A stretch of DNA of 64,000 nt from Cellvibrio sp. PSBB006. GTDB taxonomy: Bacteria > Pseudomonadota > Gammaproteobacteria > Pseudomonadales > Cellvibrionaceae. The stretch spans positions 4,648,001 through 4,712,000 of the forward strand of contig NZ_CP021382.1 in assembly GCF_002162135.1 (NCBI RefSeq). The letters are read 5' to 3'. The notes beneath the pieces were generated by a model, which saw only the letters and a list, made by a program, of their open reading frames with translations, was not told the origin of the DNA and did not search any database. The position numbers and the translations under genes are program-made. Every line of letters begins with the position of its first letter. Positions within the stretch are counted from its first letter, which is position 1. This document shows positions 7,421 through 16,881 of this stretch, one piece after another.

Positions 7421-10400
7421 ATGAAAACTCTCAGGTGTCACTTGTCTTGCCTGACAAGAAAACGTTTTTTACTCGGGATATTGGCCATCCCCTGTTTGCT
7501 CTCCACCTCTGCCATAGCCCAAACCAATCTGGCTTCAGGCAAAGCCATCAACGCCACCAGCACGGTGGATGTCTACACTGCAGGTAACGCCAACGATGGC
7601 AACCAGAGCAGTTATTGGGAAAGCCAAAATAGTGCCTTTCCACAATCCCTGACGGTTGATCTGGGCAGCACCAGCAATGTGAATCGCGTGGTGTTAAAAC
7701 TGCCCAACAACTGGGGCAGCCGCACGCAGACTTTATCGGTCGCCGGCAGCACCAACGGCTCCAGTTATGCCACGCTGGTGAGTTCCAACGCCTATGTGTT
7801 TGATCCCAACAACAGCAACAATGTGACGATTAATTTTGCCGGCGCTGACGTGCGTTATCTGCGCCTGAATGTCACTGGCAATACCGGTTGGCCCGCGGCG
7901 CAATTGTCGGAAGTGGAAATCTACGGTGAAGCGGGCAACCCGGAACCGCGCGATGCCTTTGCGCAAATCAAAGCGACCTCCTACAACAACATGAGCGGCA
8001 TCCAGACCGAAGACACCAGCGATACCGGTGGCGGTCGTAACATCGGCTGGATCGATGACGGTGACTGGTTGGTGTTTGAGGATGTTGACTTCGGCAGCGG
8101 CGCTAACAGTGTTAATGCGCGTGTGGCCAGCGACCATGCCGGTGGTGTAATTGAACTGCGCCTCGACAGCGTCAGCGGTTCCCTGATTGGTGAAGTGGAT
8201 GTGGGCTACACCGGCGGCTGGCAAAGTTGGGTCACCGAAAGCGCGAATGTGTCGGTGGATGGCGTACACGATTTATATCTGGTGTTTAATGGCACGGCGA
8301 CCGGTGGGTTGTTTAACCTGAACTGGATTGAATTCGATACCGATGGCAATAATCCTGATCCCGATCCGGAAGCGCCGTCAGTGCCACAAAATTTAGCGGT
8401 GACTGGCACAACCAGCTCATCAATATCTTTATCCTGGAATAGTGTCAGCGATGCCGATGGTTATGAAATCTGGCGCAACGGCAGCTTGTTGACCAGCACC
8501 TCTTCTACGTCATATCAGGATGCTGGTTTAGCGGAAAATACTGAATACACTTACACCGTGCGTGCATTCAATCAGGCGGGTAGTTCGGCTAACAGCAACA
8601 GCGTGTCAGCCACCACAGACAGCAATAATAATCCCGATCCGGAAGGCACCAATGTGGCGGCGGATAAAACCGTCACCGCGAGCAGCACGTTAAGTTTCCT
8701 GTCGGTGAACAATGCCGTGGATGAAAGTGCAGCGACTTACTGGGAAAGCAACAGCAATGCGTTTCCACAAACGCTCACCGTTGATCTGGGCAGCACGCAT
8801 TACATCAGCCAGGTGGTCTTGAAATTACCCAACGACCAGGCCTGGGCAACGCGCACGCAAACCTTGTCTGTGCAGGGCAGTGCCAACGGTTCCAGTTTCA
8901 ATAACATCGTGAGCAGTGCGGGTTATACCTTTAATCCGAACAGTGCCAACACGGTGACGATCAGTTTTGCCGAAACCACCGCGCGTTATGTGCGTTTGAA
9001 TGTTACCGGCAACACCGGTTGGCCGGCGGCGCAAATTGCTGAGTTTGAAGTCTATGGGTATCCCGATCCGGTGCCACCAGCGACGCCACAAAATGTCACC
9101 GTAGCCGGAGGCACGTCTGCAACCTTGTACCTCACCTGGGACAGCGCTGACCTTGCGCAAGGTTATGAAGTCTTGCGCGATGGTACGGTGGTTGCCGATG
9201 TCACCGCCACGTCATTTCAGGATACGGGTTTAACGCAAAACACCAGCTACACCTATCGCGTGCGCGCTTACAATCAATTTGGTGAGTCAGCGGAAAGTGA
9301 TCCGGTGGTTGGAACAACGTTAGACGAAAGCCAAAACCCCGGACCCAGCGATCAGCGCGGTGCCAACATGCCTTACGACATTTATCAGGCTGAAGATGCA
9401 GATGTTGGTGGCGGTGCGCAAATTGTCGGGCCGAATCGCACCATCGGCGATATTGCCGGCGAAGCATCCGGGCGTCGTGCAGTTACCCTGAATTCCACCG
9501 GCAGTTATGTGGAATTTACGACGGAAGCTGACACCAATACCTTGGTGACGCGTTTCTCCATTCCTGACGCACCCGGCGGTGGCGGTATCACCGCGACCTT
9601 GAATATGTATGTAGATGGTCAACTCGAAGATACCATTACGCTGTCATCCAAGCATGCCTGGCTTTACGGCCCCGAAACCAATCCGGGTAACAGCCCCGGT
9701 GCAGGACCGGCACGTCATATTTATGATGAAGCCAATATCCTGTTTGATCGCACCATTCCGGCGGGCAGTAAAATTCGTCTGCAAAAAGATGCGCAAAATA
9801 CCTCGCAATATGCCATCGACTTTATCAGCCTCGAACAGGTTGCGCCGATTCCCAATCCGAATCCGGGTGCGTTTATAACGCCCAATGGTTTTTCGCATCA
9901 GGATGTACAAAATGCGTTGGATCAAGCGCGTATGGGTAGTGCACAGGGTGTGTATTTACCGGCAGGTACTTATCAAACCTCGAATAAATTCCAGGTATAT
10001 GGCAAACCGCTGCAAGTGATTGGTGCCGGCCCCTGGTACACACGTTTTGAAACACCGACCAATCAAACCAATACCGATGCCGGCTTTGCCGTGTCGAATT
10101 CTGCCAACGGTTCTACCTTTGCGCATTTTGCTTTCTTCGGTAACTACACCAGCCGCATCGACGGGCCGGGTAAAGTGTTTGATTTCAACGGCGTGTCGGA
10201 TATGACCATCGACAACGTGTGGGCTGAGCATCAGGTGTGTATGTTCTGGGGCGCGAGCGTGCATGACTCCACCATTAAAAATTCGCGCATGCGCAATTTG
10301 TTTGCCGACGGTATCAACTTTACCAACGGCAGCAGTGGTAACCACGTGGTGAATAACGAAGCACGCTCTACCGGCGATGACAGCTTTGCCTTGTTTGCGG

Positions 10401-11026
10401 CTACGGATAATGGCGGCGGTATTGTGCAGAATAATCTGTACGAAAATCTCACCGCGATGACGCCCTGGCGTGCGGCAGGTCTGGCGTCTTACGGCGGGCA
10501 GGGTAATACCTTCCGCAATATTCATGTGGAAGATACCTTGGTGTATTCCGGCGTAACCATCAGCTCACTGGATTTCGGTTATCCCTTTACCGGCTTCCAG
10601 GCAAATCCGACCACCAATTTTGAAGGTATTACCATCCTGCGTTCCGGTGGTACCTTCTGGAATAACCAGGTCTTCCCCGGCCTGTGGATGTTCTCGGCAT
10701 CGAAAAGTTTTCAGGGTATTCGTATCACCGACCTGGATATTATCGACCCGACCTTCCACGGCATTATGTTTCAGACCAACTACGTGGGCGGTCAGCCGCA
10801 GAATGTATTCCAGGACACGATTCTGACGAATGTCACCATCTCCGGTGCGTTGCCGAACCCGGCATACCCCAACCGTTCCGGTTTTGGTATCTGGGCTAAC
10901 CCGATGCCGGAAGCGGGGCAGGGGCCGGCGTTGGGGACGGTGGAGTTTAACAACCTCACCCTGATCAACAACGGCGTCAATATTCGTAACGACTCGCCGG
11001 AATTTACGATTATTGTGAATGACTAG
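7421..11026 (+). CDS. Secreted multi-modular GH87 mycodextranase-like enzyme
   Basis: The protein has 1,201 residues from ATG 7421, chosen because ACAATAGCGAGGA directly precedes it as in the first GH87 gene. The order is signal peptide (cleavage near AIA-QTN), discoidin, CBM6-like, FN3, discoidin, FN3, then the GH87 N-terminal beta module beginning NMPYDIYQAEDADVGGGA and a beta-helix. The catalytic acidic motifs are ADGINF (D963) and STGDDSFALF (D986, D987). The binding half is nearly identical to that of the upstream gene. The catalytic half is clearly divergent and resembles the mycodextranase side of GH87, which acts on alpha-1,3/1,4-glucan (nigeran). The two enzymes may therefore attack related fungal or exopolysaccharide glucans through the same anchoring modules. 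Exact specificity is inferred. Confidence 0.82.
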   Translation: MKTLRCHLSCLTRKRFLLGILAIPCLLSTSAIAQTNLASGKAINATSTVDVYTAGNANDGNQSSYWESQNSAFPQSLTVDLGSTSNVNRVVLKLPNNWGSRTQTLSVAGSTNGSSYATLVSSNAYVFDPNNSNNVTINFAGADVRYLRLNVTGNTGWPAAQLSEVEIYGEAGNPEPRDAFAQIKATSYNNMSGIQTEDTSDTGGGRNIGWIDDGDWLVFEDVDFGSGANSVNARVASDHAGGVIELRLDSVSGSLIGEVDVGYTGGWQSWVTESANVSVDGVHDLYLVFNGTATGGLFNLNWIEFDTDGNNPDPDPEAPSVPQNLAVTGTTSSSISLSWNSVSDADGYEIWRNGSLLTSTSSTSYQDAGLAENTEYTYTVRAFNQAGSSANSNSVSATTDSNNNPDPEGTNVAADKTVTASSTLSFLSVNNAVDESAATYWESNSNAFPQTLTVDLGSTHYISQVVLKLPNDQAWATRTQTLSVQGSANGSSFNNIVSSAGYTFNPNSANTVTISFAETTARYVRLNVTGNTGWPAAQIAEFEVYGYPDPVPPATPQNVTVAGGTSATLYLTWDSADLAQGYEVLRDGTVVADVTATSFQDTGLTQNTSYTYRVRAYNQFGESAESDPVVGTTLDESQNPGPSDQRGANMPYDIYQAEDADVGGGAQIVGPNRTIGDIAGEASGRRAVTLNSTGSYVEFTTEADTNTLVTRFSIPDAPGGGGITATLNMYVDGQLEDTITLSSKHAWLYGPETNPGNSPGAGPARHIYDEANILFDRTIPAGSKIRLQKDAQNTSQYAIDFISLEQVAPIPNPNPGAFITPNGFSHQDVQNALDQARMGSAQGVYLPAGTYQTSNKFQVYGKPLQVIGAGPWYTRFETPTNQTNTDAGFAVSNSANGSTFAHFAFFGNYTSRIDGPGKVFDFNGVSDMTIDNVWAEHQVCMFWGASVHDSTIKNSRMRNLFADGINFTNGSSGNHVVNNEARSTGDDSFALFAATDNGGGIVQNNLYENLTAMTPWRAAGLASYGGQGNTFRNIHVEDTLVYSGVTISSLDFGYPFTGFQANPTTNFEGITILRSGGTFWNNQVFPGLWMFSASKSFQGIRITDLDIIDPTFHGIMFQTNYVGGQPQNVFQDTILTNVTISGALPNPAYPNRSGFGIWANPMPEAGQGPALGTVEFNNLTLINNGVNIRNDSPEFTIIVND
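7484..9094 (+). repeat. Long direct repeat, copy 2 (GH87 binding modules)
   Basis: Partner of 3346-4956 at constant offset 4,138. Most differences are single, often synonymous, substitutions, which suggests a recent duplication or continuing gene conversion. Confidence 0.9.
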
Positions 11027-11040
11027 GCGGTGTGCACGAT

Positions 11041-11081
11041 GTAGGTCGAATTAGTCGCGCAGAGCGCGGCGTAATCCGACA
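11041..11081 (+). repeat. REP-like palindrome, copy 3 (diverged)
   Basis: Variant copy with arms GTCGAATTA and TAATCCGAC-like sequence and an enlarged, itself palindromic loop (GTCGCGCAGAGCGCGGCG). It is paired with the inverted copy at 11211 around the terminator, as after the first GH87 gene. Confidence 0.75.
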
Positions 11082-11141
11082 CACGGGTTAATTAATCCAT
11101 TCAACATTAACTCCCGCGAAGATTTCGCGGAATCCAATAAA

Positions 11142-11175
11142 AAAGCCTGTTGAAGTTTTTTCAACAGGCTTTTTG
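11142..11175. terminator. Bidirectional intrinsic terminator between GH87 gene 2 and nhaD
   Basis: AAAGCCTGTTGAA pairs perfectly with TTCAACAGGCTTT around a short T-rich loop, with A-runs before and T-runs after, so it can end both the plus-strand GH87 transcript and the minus-strand nhaD transcript. Confidence 0.85.
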
Positions 11176-11210
11176 TTTTCGGGCCAATCAATTGTTTTTT
11201 GCTGGAGCTT

Positions 11211-11240
11211 TGTCGGATTACGCCTTTGGCTAATTCGACA
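11211..11240 (-). repeat. REP-like palindrome, copy 4 (inverted, diverged)
   Basis: Inverse-orientation variant with loop CGCCTTTGGC and one mismatched arm position. It is the partner of the copy at 11041. Confidence 0.75.
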
Positions 11241-11252
11241 CCCACAAACTAT

Positions 11253-12710
11253 TTATTTCACGAACAAATCGGCATTGATCCACAAATGAACCGCAATACT
11301 GGCGGCATAACCCAGGGCAATGACCGGTGCCCATTTCAAATGGCCGATAAACGTATACATGCCGCGCGCCTGACCCATCAATGCCACACCCGCCGCAGAG
11401 CCGATGGACAACATGCTGCCGCCGACTCCGGCAGTGAGGGTAATCAACAGCCAGTCACCGGTACTCATATCCGGTTGCATGGTCAACACCGCGAACATCA
11501 CCGGAATGTTATCGATCACGGCAGATACCACCCCGAGGATAATGTTGGTGACGGTCGCGCCCATGCCGGTGTAGAGCACTTCTGACATCAGCGCCAGGTA
11601 ACCCATAAAGCCCAGGCCGCCGACACACATCACGACGCCGTAAAAGAATAACAAGGTATCCCACTCGGAACGGGCGATTTTGCTGAACACATCGAACGGC
11701 ACCACATCACCCAGGCGACGCAAGGCTGCCTGATCGCCTCGGCTTTCGGCAATGGCGCGTTTGCGGGCGAGGGAACCGGGCAGGGTTTTGCGCAGGAAAA
11801 ATCCGAAGAACTGTAAATAACCCAGGCCGGTCATCATGCCCAATACCGGCGGCAGATGCAGGAAGGTATGACAGGACACGGCCGTTACAATCGTTAATAA
11901 AAACAACGCGAGTATACGCATGGCACCGCGCTTCATTTCAACGGCTTCATCCAGTGCATCGGGTTTTTTGTTTTCAATGAAGAAGCTCATGATAACGGCC
12001 GGCACGCCGAAGTTAACCAGCGAAGGAATAAACAGCGCGAAGAAATCCTGGAAGGGGATAATGCCCGCTTGCCATACCATCAGCGTAGTAATGTCACCAA
12101 AGGGACTGAAGGCGCCGCCGGCGTTAGCAGCGACGACCACGTTAATACAGCAGATATTGATAAACTTTTTATCCTCACCGCCCACTTTCATGATTACGGC
12201 ACACATTAATAACGCGGTGGTGAGGTTGTCGGCGATGGGGGAAATAAAAAACGCGAGAAAGCCGGTAAGCCAGAACAGTGTCTTGTAATTAAAACCTTTG
12301 CGAATCATCCAGGCGCGCAAGGCATCGAAAACGTTGCGCTCATCCATGGCATTGATATAAGTCATCGCGACTAACAGGAACAGCATCAACTCGGCAAACT
12401 CCAGCAGCGTGTGCCGGAAAGCGTGCTCTGCCTCGTGGGGCATCCCTTCCTGGGTGTAAACCCAACCCAGTAACATCCAGATAATACCGGCCGCCACCAG
12501 CACTGGTTTGGATTTGCGCAGGTGCAGCAGTTCTTCGCCCATTACCAGCAAGTAGGCGATAACAAACAGAACCAGGGAAAAATAACCGATGCCGCTGGTG
12601 GTCAGGTCGAGACTGCCGACCGCAGCAAAGGTGTGAGGGCTGAGAGTGACGAGTAAGGAGGCAAGTATCGCTGTGACCGACAGCGAAAATTTGCGGGCAG
12701 TGTGGTGCAT
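11253..12710 (-). CDS. nhaD: Sodium:proton antiporter NhaD
   Basis: This 485-residue inner-membrane protein exchanges Na+ (or Li+) for H+ and supports sodium and alkaline-pH homeostasis. It has an N-terminal signal-like segment and about a dozen hydrophobic segments. Conserved features typical of NhaD in the IT superfamily include ISPIADNLTTALLMCAVIMKVGG, VVAANAGGAFSPFGDITTLMVWQ, DNIPVMFAV and GVGGSMLSIGSAAGVALMG. It is transcribed alone, ending at a shared bidirectional terminator. Length and motif order are normal for the family. Confidence 0.95.
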   Translation of the reverse strand: MHHTARKFSLSVTAILASLLVTLSPHTFAAVGSLDLTTSGIGYFSLVLFVIAYLLVMGEELLHLRKSKPVLVAAGIIWMLLGWVYTQEGMPHEAEHAFRHTLLEFAELMLFLLVAMTYINAMDERNVFDALRAWMIRKGFNYKTLFWLTGFLAFFISPIADNLTTALLMCAVIMKVGGEDKKFINICCINVVVAANAGGAFSPFGDITTLMVWQAGIIPFQDFFALFIPSLVNFGVPAVIMSFFIENKKPDALDEAVEMKRGAMRILALFLLTIVTAVSCHTFLHLPPVLGMMTGLGYLQFFGFFLRKTLPGSLARKRAIAESRGDQAALRRLGDVVPFDVFSKIARSEWDTLLFFYGVVMCVGGLGFMGYLALMSEVLYTGMGATVTNIILGVVSAVIDNIPVMFAVLTMQPDMSTGDWLLITLTAGVGGSMLSIGSAAGVALMGQARGMYTFIGHLKWAPVIALGYAASIAVHLWINADLFVK

Positions 12711-13071
12711 GGTACGTTCCGTATCTAATAGTTGTAGGACGCTGCCGCAACCGGGGCTGGGGCAGATGACAAAAGGCGCAGGATTTTAACATAGCGGACC
12801 GGGCGAGTCGGCAGGTTTGTCCGACCGGCAAGGAATAAATCCCGCTCCTTTTAATTTGATGAGGTAAAAGGTCAATCCGATGAGGCAAACGGCGCGCGCC
12901 GTTTTGCGATGGCCGTCGGGTTTTGAGCGTGACCGGCCGCTGCTCCTTGCAATCCTGTTGGCCTTTCGCCGTATCTTCCTATCCAAGTGTTGTGCATATC
13001 ACATCCTTGATGGGGCTGACCGTGTAGTCTTGGGCCATCAAACGACGCCAAACCCATGTCCAGAGGTGTTT
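12711..13071. other. Intergenic region between nhaD and a small hypothetical gene
   Basis: The 361 bases hold the divergent upstream regions of nhaD and the 13072 gene. The reading frame of the latter is open back to 12880, but the added residues are arginine-rich with no family-like sequence, so this is treated as non-coding. No clear operator or terminator was found. Confidence 0.5.
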
Positions 13072-13527
13072 ATGTCCAGCATTCCAACCTTGACGAAATC
13101 TGTTGCTCAACGACCATCGACCCAGCGCGCGGCGCAACCCCAACAAAACAATGTCCAGCGAGCCGGTTTTCAGCAGGAGCGTTGGCTGGTAGATATTCCT
13201 GTGTCGGTGCTCAGCGAACACAGTGCCTGGACGGCAGCAGGTAACTGGCAAGGTATGTTCGATTGCGCTATCTGGTTGCGTACCCCGGCGGGCCTGGCAC
13301 ATCCGGTGCAGTTGTCGCTCAAGTACATTGATAACAGTGGCGAAAAGATTGTGCATATTGATCGCTGTCATCCCGGCAGCCATCGCACTGTTTTACTCAA
13401 TGGCAGTTTCGGTCTTGGCGTCAACGGCAGGGTCCGTGATATGGGATTGTATCTGCTGGGCATCACTGATCCGGAGATTGTTGTTGAAGAGTGGCATATG
13501 ACACCGCAGCAACGCCGCGCCCGCTAA
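13072..13527 (+). CDS. Hypothetical protein, 151 aa
   Basis: I do not recognise this protein. Starting at ATG 13072 (AGAGGTG just upstream) it has a Gln/Ala/Arg-rich, probably disordered first 35 residues. A compact region from about residue 40 follows, containing ERWLVDIPVSVLSEHSAW, alternating hydrophobic strands and HIDRCHPGSHRTVLLNGSFG. There is no signal peptide or membrane segment. The beta-rich pattern suggests a small globular domain. It stands alone between nhaD and a periplasmic sensor gene, on the same strand as the latter with a 106-base gap. Confidence 0.65.
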   Translation: MSSIPTLTKSVAQRPSTQRAAQPQQNNVQRAGFQQERWLVDIPVSVLSEHSAWTAAGNWQGMFDCAIWLRTPAGLAHPVQLSLKYIDNSGEKIVHIDRCHPGSHRTVLLNGSFGLGVNGRVRDMGLYLLGITDPEIVVEEWHMTPQQRRAR

Positions 13528-13633
13528 ACTGATCCCCTCTCTTTCTTTTGCATAGCGCCACGGATGGCGAATACCTCCTTGAATTATTTCATCGGCTGCT
13601 ATACTTGGGAACAATTCCAGGGTTAGAGCTTGT

Positions 13634-14893
13634 ATGAAATCCATCGCTGTTTTTTTTCTTTTGTTAATCGCCGTTAATACCGTTATGGCTAAAACACCAG
13701 AGCGGGAAATCACCTTGGGTACGAACGTTTCCTCCGCGTACACGGCCGAACGCAATCAACTGGTGCGCGGCGGTTCCATCGAACATATCGAATGTATCTT
13801 TAAAGATTTGCAGCAACCCTATCAGATCACCAGCATGCCCTGGTTGCGCGCCCGTCAGGAAGTGCGCAAGGGTAAAATCGACGGTTTTTTTACCGCGATT
13901 TCGATTGATGGCGCCGATGATTATGCAAGCCTGTCGGCGCCGTTGGTGTTGGAGAATTGGTATTGGTTCTGGCGTGCCGATATGAAAGCGCCGGAATCCT
14001 GGCAGGATAATTACAAATTGGGCGCGATCCTCGGCAGTCAACAGGCCGAGTGGCTGGAAGAGGCGGGTTATTCCGAACCGATGAACGCAAATAATCTGCC
14101 GCAAATGTTGAAGATGCTGTTCAGCAAACGCATTGATGTGATCCTGGCGGATAAAGAGCACTTTGAAAAAGCGGCGGCCGAGTTGGGAATCGATGCCAGT
14201 ACCTATCAGTACCGCTTTTTTCGTTATGTCCCACTCGGTGTTTATTTCGGTAAAGCATTTTTGACGGAGCATGCCGGATTCTTACCCCGCTTCAATCAAC
14301 ACATTTATGCCTGCGCGCCGGAAGGCTTTCAAATGTCCGAGTATGAGCGGGAAAAAGTTAAAAACCTGGTGATGCCGTTGATGCAGCAGTGGGCCGCCTT
14401 GCCGGAAGTTATCACGGCCCTTATGGCGCAAAATGACAATCAATCCACCTCCAGTCAACCAACCGACCTGCAACAAACCGCCAGACAACAAGCCATCCTT
14501 GAAAAAGATGCTCTCTGGCAACGTGAATTTAAAGCAGGTAATTTTTCCCTGTCGGCGTCGCTGATGGGTATTCCGTTATCGCAACAGTTGCGTCAATTCA
14601 AAACCCGTAGCCAGGGTTTGATAACGGAAATCATTCTGATGGATGCCCGGGGAGCCAATGTGGCCATCAGTGATATGACGTCGGATTATTGGCAGGGCGA
14701 TGAAGCAAAGTTTTTGTTGAGTTTTAATAAATCGCCGGAGGAGTTGTTCTTTGAGCCGGTAGGTTACGATGAATCCACACGGCGCTTTCAGGTGCATGTG
14801 AGTTTACCGATTTATGCACCGGATATTGACACATCGATTGGTGTGTTAACGGTGGGCGTGGATATTGAAAAGGCGTTGTCGTTGCAGCAGTAG
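13634..14893 (+). CDS. Periplasmic solute-binding domain fused to a PDC/Cache-like sensor domain
   Basis: The protein has 419 residues. A signal peptide (about 1-19, cleavage near VMA-KTP) is followed by a family-3 solute-binding-protein domain to about residue 260, with ITSMPWLRARQEVRKGKIDGFF and LPQMLKMLFSKRIDVILADK stretches. A Gln-rich linker (about 268-295) leads to a C-terminal domain with ITEIILMDARGANVAISDMT and DYWQGDEAKF, which resembles the extracellular PDC/Cache domains of chemoreceptors. There is no transmembrane anchor or transporter partner nearby, so it may be a soluble periplasmic sensor rather than an uptake protein. Ligand unknown; the C-terminal assignment is moderately certain. 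Confidence 0.75.
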   Translation: MKSIAVFFLLLIAVNTVMAKTPEREITLGTNVSSAYTAERNQLVRGGSIEHIECIFKDLQQPYQITSMPWLRARQEVRKGKIDGFFTAISIDGADDYASLSAPLVLENWYWFWRADMKAPESWQDNYKLGAILGSQQAEWLEEAGYSEPMNANNLPQMLKMLFSKRIDVILADKEHFEKAAAELGIDASTYQYRFFRYVPLGVYFGKAFLTEHAGFLPRFNQHIYACAPEGFQMSEYEREKVKNLVMPLMQQWAALPEVITALMAQNDNQSTSSQPTDLQQTARQQAILEKDALWQREFKAGNFSLSASLMGIPLSQQLRQFKTRSQGLITEIILMDARGANVAISDMTSDYWQGDEAKFLLSFNKSPEELFFEPVGYDESTRRFQVHVSLPIYAPDIDTSIGVLTVGVDIEKALSLQQ

Positions 14894-14904
14894 TTGGAAA
14901 TGAA

Positions 14905-14936
14905 GTAGGTCGGATTAGGCAAAGCCGTAATCCGAC
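14905..14936 (+). repeat. REP-like palindrome, copy 5
   Basis: Loop variant (GGCAAAGCCG) of the palindrome, starting 12 bases after the stop of the sensor gene and lying between it and the convergent ettA. Confidence 0.85.
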
Positions 14937-14957
14937 ACCACTCAACCTTAACCCTCA

Positions 14958-16622
14958 TCAATTCTTCAACGGCTTATACTTCATCCGCTTGGGCTGCGCA
15001 TCGCCACCTTTGCGTTTGATCAAATCCTCGTGATACTCGGTGTAATTCCCTTCAAAGAACACGATATCCGAATCGCCTTCGTACGCAAGAATGTGGGTTG
15101 CAATACGGTCGAGGAACCAGCGGTCGTGCGAGATCACCAGGACGCAACCGGGGAAGGCCAGGATCGCATCTTCCAATGCACGCAGGGTTTCAATATCCAG
15201 GTCGTTGGACGGTTCGTCGAGCAGCAGAACGTTCGCGCCTTGCTTCAAGGTATTGGCCAGATGTAAACGACCACGCTCACCACCGGACAATTCGCCCACA
15301 CGTTTCTGTTGATCCGAGCCTTTAAAGTTAAAGCGGCCCACGTAAGAGCGGGAATTCACTTCGTAGGTACCGATGCGCAAGATGTCCTGGCCATCGGACA
15401 CGGCTTCCCAGACGGTTTTTTTATCGTCAAGGTTTTCGCGACTCTGCTCGACATAAGCGACTTTCACTGTATCGCCCAAGGTTACCTTGCCGCTGTCCGG
15501 TTGTTCGGTGCCGGCGATCATGCGGAACAGGGTAGATTTACCTGCACCATTACCACCAACAATACCGACGACCGCACCTTTGGGGATGCTCAGGGACAGA
15601 TTGTCGATCAGCAGCCGGTCGCCGTAACCCTTGCTGACATTCTCCAGCTCGATGACCTTGTCACCCAGGCGCTCGCCCGGCGGAATATAAATCTCGTTCG
15701 TTTCGTTGCGGGATTGGAATTCCTGGGATTGCAATTCATCAAAGCGGGCCAGACGCGCCTTGCTTTTGGCCTGACGACCTTTGGGATTCTGACGCACCCA
15801 CTCCAATTCAGTTTTCAGGGCTTTCTGGTGAGCAGCCTCGGTGCGCGCTTCCTGCTGCAAACGAGCTTCTTTTTGCTCCAGCCAATTGGTGTAATTACCT
15901 TCATAAGGAATGCCGTGGCCACGGTCCAGTTCCAGAATCCAGCCGGCGGCGTTGTCGAGGAAGTAACGGTCGTGGGTAATTGCTACCACGGTGCCGGAGA
16001 AGTTTTGCAGGAATTGCTCCAGCCAGTAGACCGATTCGGCATCCAGGTGGTTGGTCGGTTCGTCGAGCAACAACATATCCGGGCGCGACAACAGTAAACG
16101 ACACAAGGCCACGCGGCGGCGTTCACCGCCAGACAGCTTGGTGACATCTGCATCCCAGGGCGGCAAGCGCAGGGCGTCGGCGGCAACTTCCAGGGTGTGG
16201 TCCAGATTATGTGCATCCCACGCCTGAATGATGTCTTCGCAGCGGGCCTGCTTTTTGGCCAGATCGTCAAAGTCGGCATCCGGCTCGGCGTAAGCAGCGT
16301 AGATCTTATCCAGTTCTTGCAGCGCATCCACCGCCTCACGCACCCCATCTTCCACATTGCCACGCACGTCTTTAGCTGGGTCGAGCTGTGGTTCCTGGGG
16401 CAGGTAGCCGACCTTGATGCCGGGCATAGGGCGGGCTTCGCCGTTAAAATCCGTATCCACCCCGGCCATGATACGCAACAACGTGGATTTACCCGAGCCA
16501 TTCAGGCCGAGCACCCCGATCTTGGCGCCGGGGAAAAAGGAGAGGGAGATATCTTTCAGAATTTCACGCTTGGGCGGCACGATCTTGCCGAGCCGGTGCA
16601 TGCTGTAAACATATTGCGCCAT
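14958..16622 (-). CDS. ettA: Energy-dependent translational throttle protein EttA (ABC-F)
   Basis: This 554-residue cytoplasmic ABC-F ATPase binds the ribosomal E site and gates entry into elongation according to ATP/ADP. It has two ABC domains: Walker A GLNGSGKST and signature LSGGERRRVALCR in the first, GGNGAGKST and LSGGERGRLHLAN in the second, each with an LLLDEP Walker B. The linker between them is rich in charged residues (EWVRQNPKGRQAKSKARL), typical of the P-site tRNA-interaction motif. It lacks membrane segments, and its length equals that of the family. It is transcribed alone. Confidence 0.96.
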   Translation of the reverse strand: MAQYVYSMHRLGKIVPPKREILKDISLSFFPGAKIGVLGLNGSGKSTLLRIMAGVDTDFNGEARPMPGIKVGYLPQEPQLDPAKDVRGNVEDGVREAVDALQELDKIYAAYAEPDADFDDLAKKQARCEDIIQAWDAHNLDHTLEVAADALRLPPWDADVTKLSGGERRRVALCRLLLSRPDMLLLDEPTNHLDAESVYWLEQFLQNFSGTVVAITHDRYFLDNAAGWILELDRGHGIPYEGNYTNWLEQKEARLQQEARTEAAHQKALKTELEWVRQNPKGRQAKSKARLARFDELQSQEFQSRNETNEIYIPPGERLGDKVIELENVSKGYGDRLLIDNLSLSIPKGAVVGIVGGNGAGKSTLFRMIAGTEQPDSGKVTLGDTVKVAYVEQSRENLDDKKTVWEAVSDGQDILRIGTYEVNSRSYVGRFNFKGSDQQKRVGELSGGERGRLHLANTLKQGANVLLLDEPSNDLDIETLRALEDAILAFPGCVLVISHDRWFLDRIATHILAYEGDSDIVFFEGNYTEYHEDLIKRKGGDAQPKRMKYKPLKN

Positions 16623-16747
16623 GGGGCCTGAACCTCGTTATGCAGGGTGGGGAATCCAAGGGCGCAAGGTACCGAAAGCGCTCGGCCAATTCAACGTGTA
16701 GAGCCGAAATGATGGGTATTTCGAAAATTTATAACGATTAATTTTTG

Positions 16748-16811
16748 TGTGATGCGCGTCACAGGTTGCCCGAAGGCAGGCAATTGTTTGGCTGGATAGC
16801 CGCCGTTAGAC
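16748..16811 (+). promoter_or_regulatory. Class-I CRP-type promoter upstream of a 41-codon ORF
   Basis: A CRP/Vfr-type site TGTGATGCGCGTCACA (16748-16763) is followed after 20 bases by TTGTTT (16784-16789) and after a 16-base spacer by TTAGAC (16806-16811), then TGGCG. This places the CRP centre near -62. The tpsBA promoter at 31043-31106 has exactly the same spacing. Confidence 0.65.
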
Positions 16812-16881
16812 TGGCGACCGTTCCCAGCGCCTCCACCTGGCGCTGAAATCATATTGGCCACGCCACAACCGGGAATTCGTA

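Noticed and set aside
12970..13010. TGTGCATATCACA as a CRP site
   Set aside because: The half-sites are separated by five bases instead of the required eight between TGTG and CACA.
12880..13071. Upstream extension of the 13072 gene
   Set aside because: The added 64 residues are Arg-rich without homology-like pattern, and a proper RBS precedes ATG 13072.
15309..16097. 262-codon plus-strand ORF opposite ettA
   Set aside because: Antisense to a clear ABC-F gene; no family features or ribosome binding site.
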